Of a stretch of 64,000 nucleotides of DNA, positions 11,961 to 22,900 are shown piece after piece; within the stretch, counting starts at the first letter, position 1, and each line of letters starts with the position of its first letter. This DNA is from Pseudisothecium myosuroides. Its lineage: Eukaryota > Streptophyta > Bryopsida > Hypnales > Lembophyllaceae. The notes below the pieces were generated by a model, which saw only the letters and a list, made by a program, of their open reading frames with translations, searched no databases and was not told the DNA's origin. The stretch spans positions 622,501 through 686,500 of the forward strand of contig OX637288.1 in the NCBI GenBank assembly GCA_951799445.1, read 5' to 3'. The position numbers were made by a program, and so were the translations under genes.

Positions 11961-12032
11961 TGACATGTTTGTTTGTCTTGGAATTTATTATCTTAAATAT
12001 GTTATTCTAACTATTTTTCCATCTTCTTCCAG

Positions 12033-12813
12033 ATGAATTCGCTGATAAATTATATCATTGGGGATTCTGACGAGACGAAATCCTTTAATGACCTCTCGCA
12101 ATTGTCTGTGGACTTGGACAAGGCGGATTTCCTTCAGTCAGGGTACTATGTTGATGAAGAAAAGTATCCAAAGACGGTCGATAATGACACCTCGTCATCT
12201 GGTAGGGGCAAGAGAGATCGTATTCAATTGGTTGCTCAAGATTTGGAGCACGACATGATTGACCAAGGAGAAGGTGACGAAGTCCTCATGATCAATCCTC
12301 CCGCGTCCCAAGAGTTTAGCACTCCACATGCTGGACCAGTTGCCCCTATGGATCCACCAGCAAGTGAACGTCGTGGTTCATCGTTCACTTCTCCATCCCC
12401 TTCTTCAGAACGTGATCGAGGAAAGAGGAAGTTGGATGAAACAGAAGATCTTACTATGAAGGATTACATGAAAATGATGCATGAGAGGATGCAGAAGTAT
12501 GAGGAGGACCAATTTGAGGAGAGGAAACGTTCAAGGATTGAATATGCTCAGTTGATGACTATCATCAAGGGAACTCTACCTTCTGGAAACTCTTCCCTTC
12601 CAGCTATTGAGATGAATGAGCCGGCCCCTCACGTTTTGTCGGAGAATCATGTATCGGTATCTTCAGGTAGTGGAGCTCATGTTCTTCCTAGGACATCCAT
12701 GGAACTGGATCCAGCGTTGCATAGTCCTTCCGAGGCGCAGCAGCAGTCAGATGACCTGCAGACTCCTGCAATGAGTTCGGGGGTTGGAAATGAGGAAGTC
12801 AATGATCCCCAAG
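12033..12813 (+). CDS. Exon 3: disordered, acidic and coiled-coil linker
   Basis: It begins after a good acceptor ('tcttcttccag') in phase 0. If unspliced it runs to a TGA at 12,825-12,827 (264 codons). Alternatively a donor at CAAG|GTTCAT (12,814) joins it in phase 1 to the acceptor 'ttcgcag' before 13,376. The first 70 residues are acidic ('DSDETKSFND'). A Ser/Pro-rich linker with 'DRGKRKLDETEDL' follows, then a charged helix 'MKMMHERMQKYEEDQFEERK' likely to form a coiled coil. No enzymatic motif is seen. The two possible ends decide whether the HAD-like exons downstream belong to the same gene. Confidence 0.65.
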
Positions 12814-12827
12814 GTTCATCTCAGTGA

Positions 12828-13375
12828 ACTCTCACTGTAATGATTTGGGATCTTTTGAAGTTGCGTTATATTTGTTTTTTTTATGTATGGTTTCTTTTCT
12901 TTTTACAGGATTGTTTTGTATTGTTGAATGTAATTTAGAAGATTGCATTTACAAGTATGAAGTTGTAATATTGCAATCAATTTTTCAAGATTTTTAGTTA
13001 TTTTCAAAATGTATGTGTATAGAATTGCAAAAGTATTCCATCTTTTTTTCGCTTGCTTTTATATGTATAATCCAGTTTCACCTTTAAAGAACTGTAAATA
13101 TTACATTTTTTTTTCAAGATTTTAATTGTGAATTCATACTTAACTATTTAAGTGCATGAAAATATAAATATTGAATTTTTTTCATTTACATTATAAATGT
13201 AAATCCATAGTTACATGTACATAAATTATAAGTGCGACTTTTGTTTGGTGATTTTTGATGTGAGTCCACACTTATGTGCATTAGATTGTGAACATAATAT
13301 ATTTTCATAAGATTTGAAGTGTAAATCTACATTTGTTTTGGAAACTACTCATTATCCACTTGTATTAATTCGCAG
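12828..13375. other. Large intron or 3' UTR plus intergenic spacer
   Basis: AT-rich DNA with 'ttgtaat/tgtaa' motifs like plant poly(A) regions, ending in a pyrimidine-rich acceptor 'attaattcgcag' at 13,364-13,375. It is an intron if exon 3 splices at 12,813. It is a 3' UTR and spacer if translation ends at 12,827. Confidence 0.5.
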
Positions 13376-13665
13376 GTTCTCTTAATGAGGACATAGTGCC
13401 CCAACCTCTTCCACCTTCTACCATTGATCCCTCGAATGTGTCCTTCCCAAAGAGCCCTTCATGTGTTCCAAGATCAAACCATCCAAATTCTGGTGGAAGA
13501 GTCGACCCTAATTTGGAAGTGTCACTTCAAGGAGTCCAATTGCAAGAGGATATGGAGGTTGATGTGAATATTCCAGATGATGTTCTCATGGAGGTTCATA
13601 TACCGCCTCCAACAAATAATGCATGCACTAAAGAATCCTTACAAAGTCCTACGTCTGAGGAAATT
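13376..13665 (+). CDS. Exon 4: Pro/Ser-rich linker
   Basis: It starts after 'cgcag', needs one base from the previous exon (phase 1), and ends at ATT|GTAAGT (13,666) in phase 0. Content is low-complexity and proline-rich ('PQPLPPSTIDPSN', 'VHIPPPTNN') with an acidic stretch 'EDMEVDVNIPDDVLMEV'. No start codon lies near its beginning, which favours it being an internal exon rather than the start of a separate gene. Confidence 0.6.
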
Positions 13666-13826
13666 GTAAGTGGTCAACTTTTCTTTATTCTAATGTGCAT
13701 CTATTGAGATATTTGTTCTTGTGACTTGGATCTTCTACTGTTTGAGTCCCTTCATTTGTGTTTCTATTTTGTGTTCAAATGTTTACTAACACTTGTTGGC
13801 GTATTTCTCTGCCTTGATTTTAACAG

Positions 13827-14642
13827 AGGAGCGATCTTTCAAAAATACGTATAGGTGCAACACAAGAGCCTATCCTAAAACCGCTCGCTTCCAGGCCAAG
13901 AAGAAGGTGGCTCAATGTCATTCTAGACCTGAATGGGATCCTTTGTGTATCTAAAGAAAAGAAAAATCTTCCTAAGGGCACAGTCTACAATGATCTCTCG
14001 GAGCCACATTCCAGCGTTTTCCCAGTATCTATTGGTTCAAAAGCTGTATATGTTCGACCTCATTGCGAGGAATTCCTTCGACAATTAGCCACAGTTGCAT
14101 ACATTTCTGTTTGGAGTTCCATGATGACTTCTACAACAAAATTCATATGCGAGTACCTATTTAGAGGATTAGAGACACCATGGAGTATCCTTGGGCAAGA
14201 GTTTTGCGACAATCTGAAGTGTAGGGGTCTGCGAGGAAACATCACAACTTTGAAAGTGAAGGGAACCGACAAAGACATGTTCCTCAAACCTCTAGACAAA
14301 TTGTTCGATGCACAGAACTCAAAGTTTACTATTGGCAATACTATTATGGTAGACGACAGTCCTGAGAAGCATGTTCTGAACGAGCCTGAAAACGTTGTGC
14401 TTTTGGATTCGTGGTCAAAGGAAGGAGATGGTTTTAAAGACACTTTCTTGATGGATGAGCTTTTGCCTTGGATTACACGCTTGCATGGCACCAAGGATCG
14501 TGGACTATTGTCCTTTCAGAAGAATGACAACATTGGACGGCGGATGCTTGTTGAGGAGCAGGAAACGCGAGAATACGATGAACTTATAGACGCCATAGAG
14601 GAGTCTAAGATGCTAGTTAAGGATCATTCCAGTCGTCGCTAA
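13827..14642 (+). CDS. Exon 5: FCP1/SCP-type HAD phosphatase-like domain
   Basis: This exon encodes an NLI-interacting-factor-like (FCP1 homology) domain. Motif I is 'VILDLNGIL'; then 'VYVRPHCEEFLRQL' and motif II 'ISVWSS'; a lysine motif in 'DKDMFLKPLDKL'; and motif IV 'TIMVDDSPEKHVLN'. These are the standard HAD elements in order. The second Asp of the DxDx(T/V) motif is Asn here (D-L-N-G), so dephosphorylation may be lost or weak; plant proteins with DLNG motifs are known. The exon starts after 'ttttaacag' and continues exon 4 in phase 0. It either ends at a TAA (14,640-14,642) or splices at CTA|GTTAAG (14,616) to exon 6, again in phase 0. Confidence 0.8.
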   Translation, partial: RSDLSKIRIGATQEPILKPLASRPRRRWLNVILDLNGILCVSKEKKNLPKGTVYNDLSEPHSSVFPVSIGSKAVYVRPHCEEFLRQLATVAYISVWSSMMTSTTKFICEYLFRGLETPWSILGQEFCDNLKCRGLRGNITTLKVKGTDKDMFLKPLDKLFDAQNSKFTIGNTIMVDDSPEKHVLNEPENVVLLDSWSKEGDGFKDTFLMDELLPWITRLHGTKDRGLLSFQKNDNIGRRMLVEEQETREYDELIDAIEESKMLVKDHSSRR

Positions 14643-14844
14643 TACTGAACAATTTTCCTTGCGTTTGTGCATTTTATCTATTGCTATGGTGTTTCATTAA
14701 AGACGAGTGTATCCATTATAGTTCTATCATAGTCGTCTTGCAAAATGGATGATTGTTTAATTCATTTTGAGTTGTTTTATTGTTTGTATTCCAATTGTCC
14801 ACCCTTTATTCTTTGTAATCACACTGACTTTTGTGACTCTTCAG

Positions 14845-15192
14845 GATTTGCGTGATTGTTCTGTACCATATACTGGTAGTGTTTCCAAGTGTAATGCGTC
14901 GGTGGATTCCATTTTAGAATACGGCCAATATGCATTATCTCAAAGCGGTGTGGGTCACATTATGGTCTCGGCAGCTACTGCACTATCTACTATGGACTTC
15001 TCCACAAGACCCATTAATGATGGTGTGGTGGATAGTCCACCAAGCGGGAGAAAGCGATTGCTTCCAGTGAGCTCCCCATCGCCACTCAAATCTCGAAAAA
15101 TAGCTCCTTCAGCTTGTCTACGTTCAGCTGATGTTATTGTTCCACAAAGAAAGTTGTATGTTGACAACAGACACATTCCTACAACTTCTAAG
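14845..15192 (+). CDS. Exon 6: Ser/Pro-rich basic tail
   Basis: It starts after 'gactcttcag' in phase 0 and ends AAG|GTATGA (15,193). It encodes a low-complexity segment with basic clusters ('SGRKRLLPVSSPSPLKSRK') that could act as a nuclear localisation signal. It has no domain of its own. It is included because its open frame runs between good splice sites in phase with exons 5 and 7. Confidence 0.55.
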
Positions 15193-15314
15193 GTATGAAT
15201 GAATTTGGTTTTTTATCCATTTGCTACAATTGTGTTCTATGCACGTGTTGGATTACTTTAACACATATTATTGCAATTATAACTTTTTCATTTATTGTCT
15301 TCTTTGTTTTATAG

Positions 15315-15653
15315 GTATCGAGTGGATCCCAAAGAAAAGATTGTATAGGCACAAAGTCCATTCCAATACCTCCACGACCTATCAATTCAGCAAATGCTGA
15401 ATATCCGAGGAAATTAGGATTACAAGTTCAACCTGGTCTACTTCCTAAAAAATTGGTACAACGTCATCGTCCATCGAAGTCACATGATGAACGACTCATG
15501 CATTGTACACGTCGACCTTGGGATGCATGGGAGAGGAGGTCCTTGAAGATGCAAGAACTGCAACATCACCACCAAATATGCCCTCAAGAATGTAGTCGAG
15601 GACCTGAGATATGGAAAGCAATGGTAGATCTAAGGAGTAGATCTCATGCATGA
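15315..15653 (+). CDS. Exon 7: terminal exon
   Basis: It begins after 'ttgttttatag' in phase 0 with exon 6 and stays open for 112 codons to a TGA at 15,651-15,653. It is rich in Arg, Pro and His ('RRPWDAWERRSLKMQELQHH'). If all seven exons are joined, the product is about 1,783 residues counting the TAG codon. No domain is recognised. Confidence 0.55.
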   Translation, partial: VSSGSQRKDCIGTKSIPIPPRPINSANAEYPRKLGLQVQPGLLPKKLVQRHRPSKSHDERLMHCTRRPWDAWERRSLKMQELQHHHQICPQECSRGPEIWKAMVDLRSRSHA

Positions 15654-16161
15654 AACTATGTGTATCTATAGGGATTTCATGGATCAAGTAAGATGATTTA
15701 TCTGTTATATATTATACGGTATATGTTATACCTTTATGTATATATGTTATATACCTGCTATACCTGTTATGTATTATATGGTATATGTTATACCTATATA
15801 TATTACAATAAATTCTATACAATCATTTGACATTTGGATGCAAGATTGAATCACATTATTAGATTTACAATGAAATAGGCATTCTAGAAGTCCAAAGCTA
15901 ATCTAATGCTTGTCATATTTGGCAATCTTACTATAAATATGTGGACCATCAATCTCCAATTGTTTTTTTTAGTTTATGTTGCTCTTACTTTAAGTATTAA
16001 TGTTACGATTTGATTATTGACTGTGAATGAATGACTTCTGCATTGCAAATGATTGATATTTTTCACCATAATTGTATGCAATTGTAGCATATAATTGGAT
16101 TGAAAAGGGCTATCAAAACTCTCATAATCTGAGAATTCTCTCAAATTAATGAATATGGTGT
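15654..16161. other. 3' flank of the gene
   Basis: AT-rich with a 'tatatgttatacct' short repeat at about 15,700-15,800; it probably holds the 3' UTR. A repeat copy (D1) begins abruptly at about 16,162. Confidence 0.5.
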
Positions 16162-16570
16162 TTACTTTTTAACTTCCCAAAGTTAACTCTAGATTTTGAC
16201 CTTAGAATTTTAACTTTAAGAAATAAAATGTAAATTGACTCTAATTCTAACCGCAAATTAATCCCTAATTTTAATCCTAAATTCTCTTTCTAATTTAAAC
16301 CCCTAAGGTCCGTCCATGATTCTTTTGGGATGATTTTTACTCAAAATTCCTCCGTCCTACCCCCTACCGCTTAACTTAGCCTAACGCGGTCAATTTACGG
16401 TCGAATCTTAATTATAAGATGTTTTCGGAAACCTCTATTCCTAATCTATCAACTTTTGAATCTAAACTTCTAATTTACACTAATCTCGGATGCTAATCAC
16501 GCTCTAAGGGCTGATTAGGAAAATAAATGCTAATTAGGGAGAAACATAAAAGATTAAATCAAAAACTCAC

Positions 16571-16633
16571 CTCTTCACTACCGGTTTCGGAAATAACTTC
16601 GTCCACGTCCACGTGTACATCCTCATGCTCCAT
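16571..16633 (-). CDS. D1 micro-exon 1 (acidic, 21 codons)
   Basis: Starts ATG and encodes 'MEHEDVHVDVDEVISETGSEE' followed directly by the donor GTGAGT. The second exon is lost by truncation. It is one of four copies that keep frame, length and donor. Confidence 0.65.
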
Positions 16634-17379
16634 GGTAATCTTTGGTTTTTGTTTGATTTTCCAAGCTCACCGCTTATTTAGAAAATATTACAATTTTTGA
16701 TGATCTAAACTCTTTCTTTCTTCTTCTCCCTTCTTTTCTTTCTTCCTCTCTCCTTCTACACTAGTACTATTCCACCTAAGCTTTTATGAGTCTTACACTA
16801 TGGTCTCAAACTTCAAGGAGGTTTTTAAAATGCCAACTATCCTCTTACACAATTTTGCCTTTGTGTCATCCTAATCCTTCTCTCAACGGTCACCACAAAT
16901 TCTCAAGATTTTTTCTTAGGTCGACCTACTCTAAGCCTAGGTCACTATTCATCGTCTCTCTCACCTCTCCCCTATTTCATTCGATTTTTCTCTATCCTTC
17001 CTCCATTGTGTGTAGAGTGTTTGTAGTTGTTGGTGAGGGTGAGACTTCCTTGTGTGCAGGTACGGTGGTGCTCCGCTCTTTTCTCCCTTCTCCCTTTTTG
17101 ATTTTAGACCCTAATCCCTACCCCAATCCCTACTTAGCAATAGGTCAGCCCCCCATTTTCCTTTGTTTTGTTTATCTTGTCTTTGTTTTGTTCTAGTGTG
17201 AGAGAAACCAAAAATCAAGAAAAAGGAGTTCAAAAATGGGGACCGAACTGGGGCCCCAACTGCCTGCCGGACCAAGCCTGGCCTCCCGGCTGGCTGGCTA
17301 GCTGCTGGGGGGTCGGGTTCAAAAATAAATAAATAAATAATTTATTTATTTGTTTTCTTTTGATATTTGGATGATGTGA

Positions 17380-17820
17380 CCTGGTCTGGTTCGGTTCTCG
17401 ACTTGATCTGGTCTGTTCTGGCTCCCGACTTGATCTGGTCTATTTGGTTCTCGACTGATCTGGTCTGTTTGGTTCTCGACTTGATCTGGTCTGTTTTGGC
17501 TCTGGACCTTGACTACTAAGGGAAAACTGGATTTTTGGGCAAACTAGATTTTGGGCAAACTGGATTTTTGGTGAACTAAGGGAAAGAAAACTTGGGGAAA
17601 ATAGAACTTGGGGAAAATAAACTTGGGGAAAATAGGACTTGAGGGAAATAGAACTTGGGGAAAATAAGACTTGGGGAAAATAGAACTTGGGGAACAACTT
17701 AGTCACACTAAAACTTGGGGAACACTCAGACTCACTAAACACTTGGGGAGCAACTTAGACACACTAAAACTTGGGGAACACTCAGACTCACTAAACACTT
17801 GGGGAACAACTAAACTAAAG
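17380..17820. repeat. Tandem repeats inside D1
   Basis: Two blocks: 'gttctcgacttgatctggtc' units (17,380-17,510) and 'aaaatagaacttgggg' units (17,585-17,815). Other D copies carry different repeats in the corresponding place. Confidence 0.8.
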
Positions 17821-18064
17821 AAAACGTTGGGATTAACTAAACTTCACTAAATGCAAAGGAACCTACATATCTTGGAAGCTAAACTCTGGAGGTTTCCACA
17901 AAGGTCTTGGAAACTAGACTTTGGAACTAAACACGAGGGAGGTGCAAAGCTTCGCCGTGAAATTGGTTTTAACACCAACTTTAAGACTTCTTGGCACCTC
18001 GGGGGTTCAAAGCTCCGCCGTCTACACTTTTAACACACGCTTTAGGACTTCAACTTTGTCACTA

Positions 18065-18420
18065 GTTCAAAGCTTCGCCGTCCCGGAGGGGGGTCCACTC
18101 AACAAAGAAAAGATTAGAAGAGGGTTTGGGATAACTTAGAAAACATGCACAAAGGAGGTTCAAAGCTTCGCCGTCCCGGAGGGGGGTCCATTCAACAAGG
18201 AGAAGATTAGAAGAGGGTTTGGAATAACTTTAGAAAACATGCACAAAGGAGGTTCAAAGCTTCGTCGTCCCGGAGGGGGGTCCACTCAACAAGGAGAAGA
18301 TTAGAAGAGGGTTTGGGATAACTTTAGAAAACATGCACAAAGGAGGTTCAAAGCTTCGCCGTCCCGGGGGGGGTCCACTCAACAAGGAGAAGGTTAGATG
18401 AGGGTGTAAGAAAAACACAA
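18065..18420. repeat. 93-94-bp tandem array in D1, four units
   Basis: Units start near 18,065, 18,158, 18,252 and 18,346. Each opens with 'ttcaaagcttcgccgtcc' and contains 'aagattagaagagggtttgg'. A matching array with 95-96-bp units lies in D3. Confidence 0.9.
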
Positions 18421-18820
18421 AGAGAAAACACACAAGTTAGACCACGTGGCAACACAAAGCTTACACGCTAAAGGCCCCCCAAAGCGGCATCGCCAAGGTA
18501 CGGTGGGGGGTGACTTTAGGATTAGTGCAAGATACAAAAAAGACTCTTAAACTTCACAAGTTAGATCACAACACATACAAGAGGGAAAGAGAGGCTCTCC
18601 ACTTACAACAAGATGCCAACAACTTCACAAAAGAGTACACAAAGCAAGGTAGAAGGACCCCTAAGGACCTTCAAAGCTTGAAAATAAACAACAATGGAGC
18701 CAAAAGTGCTCCGAAAACACCGTAGAGGTTTTTGGCTTCAAACGCCAAAATATCCAAAATAACTTGGACCCACGGACCCAAAACAAGAATTGGGGGTGTT
18801 CTAGAGAGAGAAATGGGGCC

Positions 18821-18830
18821 CTTATATAGG
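18821..18830 (-). promoter_or_regulatory. TATA box of D1
   Basis: CTATATAAGG on the minus strand, followed by 'GCCCCATTTCTCTCTC'. The E copy has GTATATAAGG followed by a C-rich run at the matching position (57,041), which supports it as the LTR-type promoter. Confidence 0.6.
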
Positions 18831-19833
18831 TTTCCAAGGGCTCACCCCTCCCTCTAGAATTCTAAAGTAACCTTATCAACGGGGATTTTCATCCTCATCT
18901 TCAAAGATTTTCATCCTACATCCTAAATTTCTACTTCTACCATCTATGCTGGACCAACATCCTAACTTTTGGAGATTAGCTCCAATCGCCAAACGGATTG
19001 CGCCGTTGGATCCAGAACGCCGTGTTTAGTACTAGATCCCCTTACCCCCATACCGAGGCCAAAAACCAATCGTAGGCTAATTTAGTTTAAAAACCAAATC
19101 GTGGTAAAATCCTAGATCTTGGGGGTCTCCTATTTTGAGAAATGTGAATAGCCTAGGGTCTCCGGTAGGTGCGAGAGAGTCGGGAAGGACTTTTGGTTGA
19201 CTTCGTTTCGCCATCGTATGGTCCCGGAATGCCGGTCAACGTGGCGGGGACCCCGCCACGTGGTTAATTCCCGAGGAATCTCGCCGGTTCGGGTACTTGC
19301 CGCTATCGGAATGTCGTGAAACTTCACGGAGCGCATTATTAACATAAAACAAGCTAGTCTAATTTTTAGTGAGATTTTATTGTAACCTGGGTAATTTCTA
19401 TGAAATTCCCGTTGGAGGTTAGGAGGGTTGACCACCCGGAAAAAGATTCTTCTGCAAGTCGGAAGATGCCGGGATTTTTCACGTGACCTCTCAGGGAGTC
19501 GCATGAAAGACGTGCGGGTGTGTTTCCGTACCTGGCACGACTGGTCAATGGAGACTTAAACTGGACATCTCCTTGATTTAGCGATGGTGCGGGAATCTTC
19601 TGCAAGTGGAAGAATCTTGGCGAACCGATTTCGCCGTTAGACTCCTGGCATGGGATTCACCCTAAAACACCATCCTTGGGTTGTAGATTCCTCGACGGCC
19701 CCGGTCTTGCGTGAATGGCTCCTGCATGCTAACAATCGGGATTTTGGGAATTCGTCGATCTAATGGGGAATTCTAAATCTAACTCTAGGACCCGACCTAG
19801 TGGCCTCGCTGTGGATCCCTCAAATAAGTGACA

Positions 19834-19961
19834 AATTGGGAGCTCACAGGGCTCGGTAGCTTTTCTAATCCTAGCTTCAACAGAAGGTCCTTAAATTAAA
19901 TTTTCTCTATCTTTTGGTCACTTTCCGGATCCAATCTAGAGCTTGCTTCAAGCTTTCAGAC
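19834..19961 (-). mobile_element. Leader fragment of an element with LTR C
   Basis: About 130 bp lying downstream of a primer binding site on the minus strand, cut off by the start of D1 at 19,833. It is probably the 5' leader of a C-type element whose gag and pol are gone. Confidence 0.5.
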
Positions 19962-19979
19962 TCCCCGGCAGCGGCGCCA
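19962..19979 (-). promoter_or_regulatory. Primer binding site, tRNA-Asp type
   Basis: Minus strand TGGCGCCGCTGCCGGGGA. This is complementary, with one difference, to the 3' end of plant tRNA-Asp (..CCCCGGCAACGGCGCCA), the primer used by Tat/Athila/Ogre elements. It lies four bases after the end of LTR C1. Confidence 0.8.
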
Positions 19980-19983
19980 AAAG

Positions 19984-22900
19984 TGTCCTAAACGCAATCT
20001 AGGCGTAAGTATTCTTAACACCAAAATGATGATAAGATAACACGAAATATCGTCCCAGGAGATTCTAGTATGTTTCAGCAAGCTAAGGAGTTTCCGGATT
20101 GTAATCCAAACAACAAAATCCCAAGCAACACCTCTTTCCTTTCCTTTTTCTTATACAATGGTCTTCCGGATCCCAATCCGGATCTATCTCTTTCCGGTTT
20201 CCGATTTAATCCGGATTCCGGGTCTCACTTCTCGACTTCCACTGGTTTTCTATTCCCCTGTTTTACCCTCAGGGTGTTTGCATTTGATCTTTAGAGGGGT
20301 AGGAACGCACCACTCATAGGCATCTATTTCTCTGCATAAAAATTCACACAAAACAATCCTAACCGAGTTTTTATTGTAGAGTAGAGAAAGTAACAATCCT
20401 CACAATTCCCCGGGTAGCTTGCCCGGAAAACAGGTCACTCAGAATTGCATCCTTCCACTTCTACTACAACGACAGATCAAGACAACCGGAACTGGAAGAG
20501 ATTCGTGCATCTATCTACCAGACTGATCCTATGGTTGGCAGACCTTCCGGTGAGTGGGCATTTTCCGCTGGCGGTCGCTTATCTCCGCTCGGAACCCTCC
20601 CTGGATTCCGGACTCGCATCCGCACCACTCCTTAGAACCGGATCACCGTTACGGCAATTTAAAGGTACCACGCACAAGTCCTTACTCACAAGTCTAGTAA
20701 AGTTTCCTCACAAACTTACTCGCTCAAAACAGGTCCAACTAATTCTCAACCCGGATTCCCCCTCATCCGTCCTCTCTCACACTTTCACCATTTATAAACA
20801 ACTCAAGAAAACGCATTCATAGCCAGAAATCCGAATGTCCACTTAGTGGCTCAGATTAGAGAAAAGAGAATATGCACATCAACTAATGCACACAAAATGA
20901 GCAAGGCTGGAATGAAAGGGCAACAAGCTGCCCTCCACTTAAAATCCAAACAAAAAGCCAAAAAAAGAACACCTGAAAATCCAGGTGACCAATCAGTAAC
21001 CAACCGCAATATCCGGAAAGTTCAAAAGTCAACTACTCCTAAGAATCCGGAACCGAGCCCCATGCACGAAAAATCCGCTCTAGATTAAAAATCCTAAAAC
21101 TGCAAACATACTAATTACTTTTCCCGCTTTGATTTCTTCGCGCTGCTACTTGGCCCTGCAGGTGGTTTCCTGCTCTCTTTCGGTGGAGTGGACTTCGTTG
21201 CAGCCCGGGTCGGAATCTTCCGCTGGATCGGCGGCGGGTCGTCATCCGATTCCGTCTCATCGCCGGAAGTGAATTCCCCCTTCTCGGACTCTTGGATCAT
21301 CTCCACTTTGGTCTCTTTCTCTGGCGAATCATCCAGCTGAATCGGTGTTGTATTCTTCTTGGGCGATGCCTTCTTCATATGAGGGAAGTCGACCGGATTG
21401 GTTCGAGCCGGATTCAACAAGGCCTCCATCCGGTGGATTAAATCGCTCCGGACGGATGTCCCGAATGTCGGAACAGAACTCCTTGCTTCTATCGGAATTG
21501 ACTAGACACTCCTTGTCTGGCCAAACTTAGTGGTCTTCGTCTGGATCCATGCCTGACCTAGAGTAGGTCTTGGGGATGCCGGTAAACTCATCCCTGACCC
21601 CGGCTTCTGGGGCGTATTCAATAAGTCGACGTTAGGCAGCTCCGGAAAGTGCGTGAAGTCCAAGGGCTTGTTGAGGTCAAGATGCCCCAACAGTTGCGCC
21701 ATCTCCTTCAGAATCCCTTCCATTTGGGCCTGGAAGTCCACCAAAATAGTTACCACCTTGGACCCGGATAAGTGGCCTGTGCCACTCAGCTGATTGCTGA
21801 AGAGTCGAGATTTGACCACAGCTTCCGCGGGCTGCTCCACTAACGCGGTCAGGTTGTGGACGAGTTGGAGAGCTTCTGCCTCCTTCTGCCGTGCAACTGC
21901 GGCATCCGTATCCGCCCAGTTCACCCGACCTAACAGGCCATCCCTTTCCTTCTCCAAGCTCTTGATCCGCTCGTCCTTCTCACGAATCCGATCCGGGCTC
22001 GGTAGTTTCCGGATCTGAGTTATGATATCTTCCGGCTCCACCTTCAGCTCTGCAGCAATCCCCAGGATCATGTCGGACATCCCGAAATACATGTGCTTGG
22101 CCTCCTCCATCCATTGCGTTCCGGCGTCGAAGAAGTCCGACTGCGGTTCCGGTTCCGGGGGTTGACTCGGCTCTCCTTTTTCCGGGGTCAGCTGTTCCAC
22201 CCTCAAGTTCGGATTGGTCGACTTCCTTCTCTTCTCCCGCTTGTCGACCAGGTCCTGCTGCTGCGGTTCTTCTTCCTCTTCGTCGTCTTCTTCTTCTTCC
22301 TCCTCCTCTCCCTCGATCGAAGTATCCGGTGGAATCTCGTGCGTGAGACCGTACTTCACGATTTCCAATCCGGTGTTGTAAATCACCATCTCTTCACTTG
22401 TCAGCACCTCCTGATGGTGATATAGGTGAAACAGGTACGGACTGAGAAGACTCGGCTTCCCCTTCCCTACGTGTGACACGAGCTTCTTTACTATCTCGGC
22501 TAGAACTTTCCCCCAGTGAACTACCTTATCTTCTAAAGCCCCAAAGATAGTGTTGGCCACCGTAACCGTAACTCGGGTGGGCTTTTCCGGATACATGATC
22601 GGAATCAAAAAATTCCAACACCCGTTTCTGCCTAACGTCCTTACAGTCACTCACGGGGTATCCGTCCTTAGTGGTAACCGGATTACGGAACTTCCCAATC
22701 CCGTACGTCTCTACCCGAGAACCTAATCCGGATCCGTCCTTCCCAAACCCGTATACGTCAGCCCATACATCCGCTGTCCATGCTCCGGGTTGGCCTCTCA
22801 CAGTCAACTCAAACTGATTCGGGACTCCCGAGATCAGCTGCTCCAGCATCTCCGCGTTCTTAACATTCCACGGTCGGTGGATCATACCTACGTACCCCAT

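Larger units (their letters stand above)
16162..19833 (-). mobile_element. LTR-like repeat D1 (minus strand, 3'-truncated)
   Basis: One of four D copies (others at 41,760, 49,326 and 61,441). On the minus strand it begins at TGTCACTTATTTGAGGG (19,833) and carries a TATA box at 18,821-18,830. A tandem array follows, then the conserved mini-exon at 16,571-16,633 and part of the low-complexity intron, and then it breaks off. Full copies end '...CACCCACA', so the ends are of the TG...CA type expected of LTRs. No gag or pol is attached, so this could be a solo LTR or a piece of a non-autonomous element. Confidence 0.7.

Noticed and set aside
22590..22660. Programmed frameshift in the C-type LTR ORF at a run of A (T on the coding strand)
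   Set aside because: The second C copy (about 40,530) has one base less and reads through in frame, so the shift in C1 is a simple insertion.
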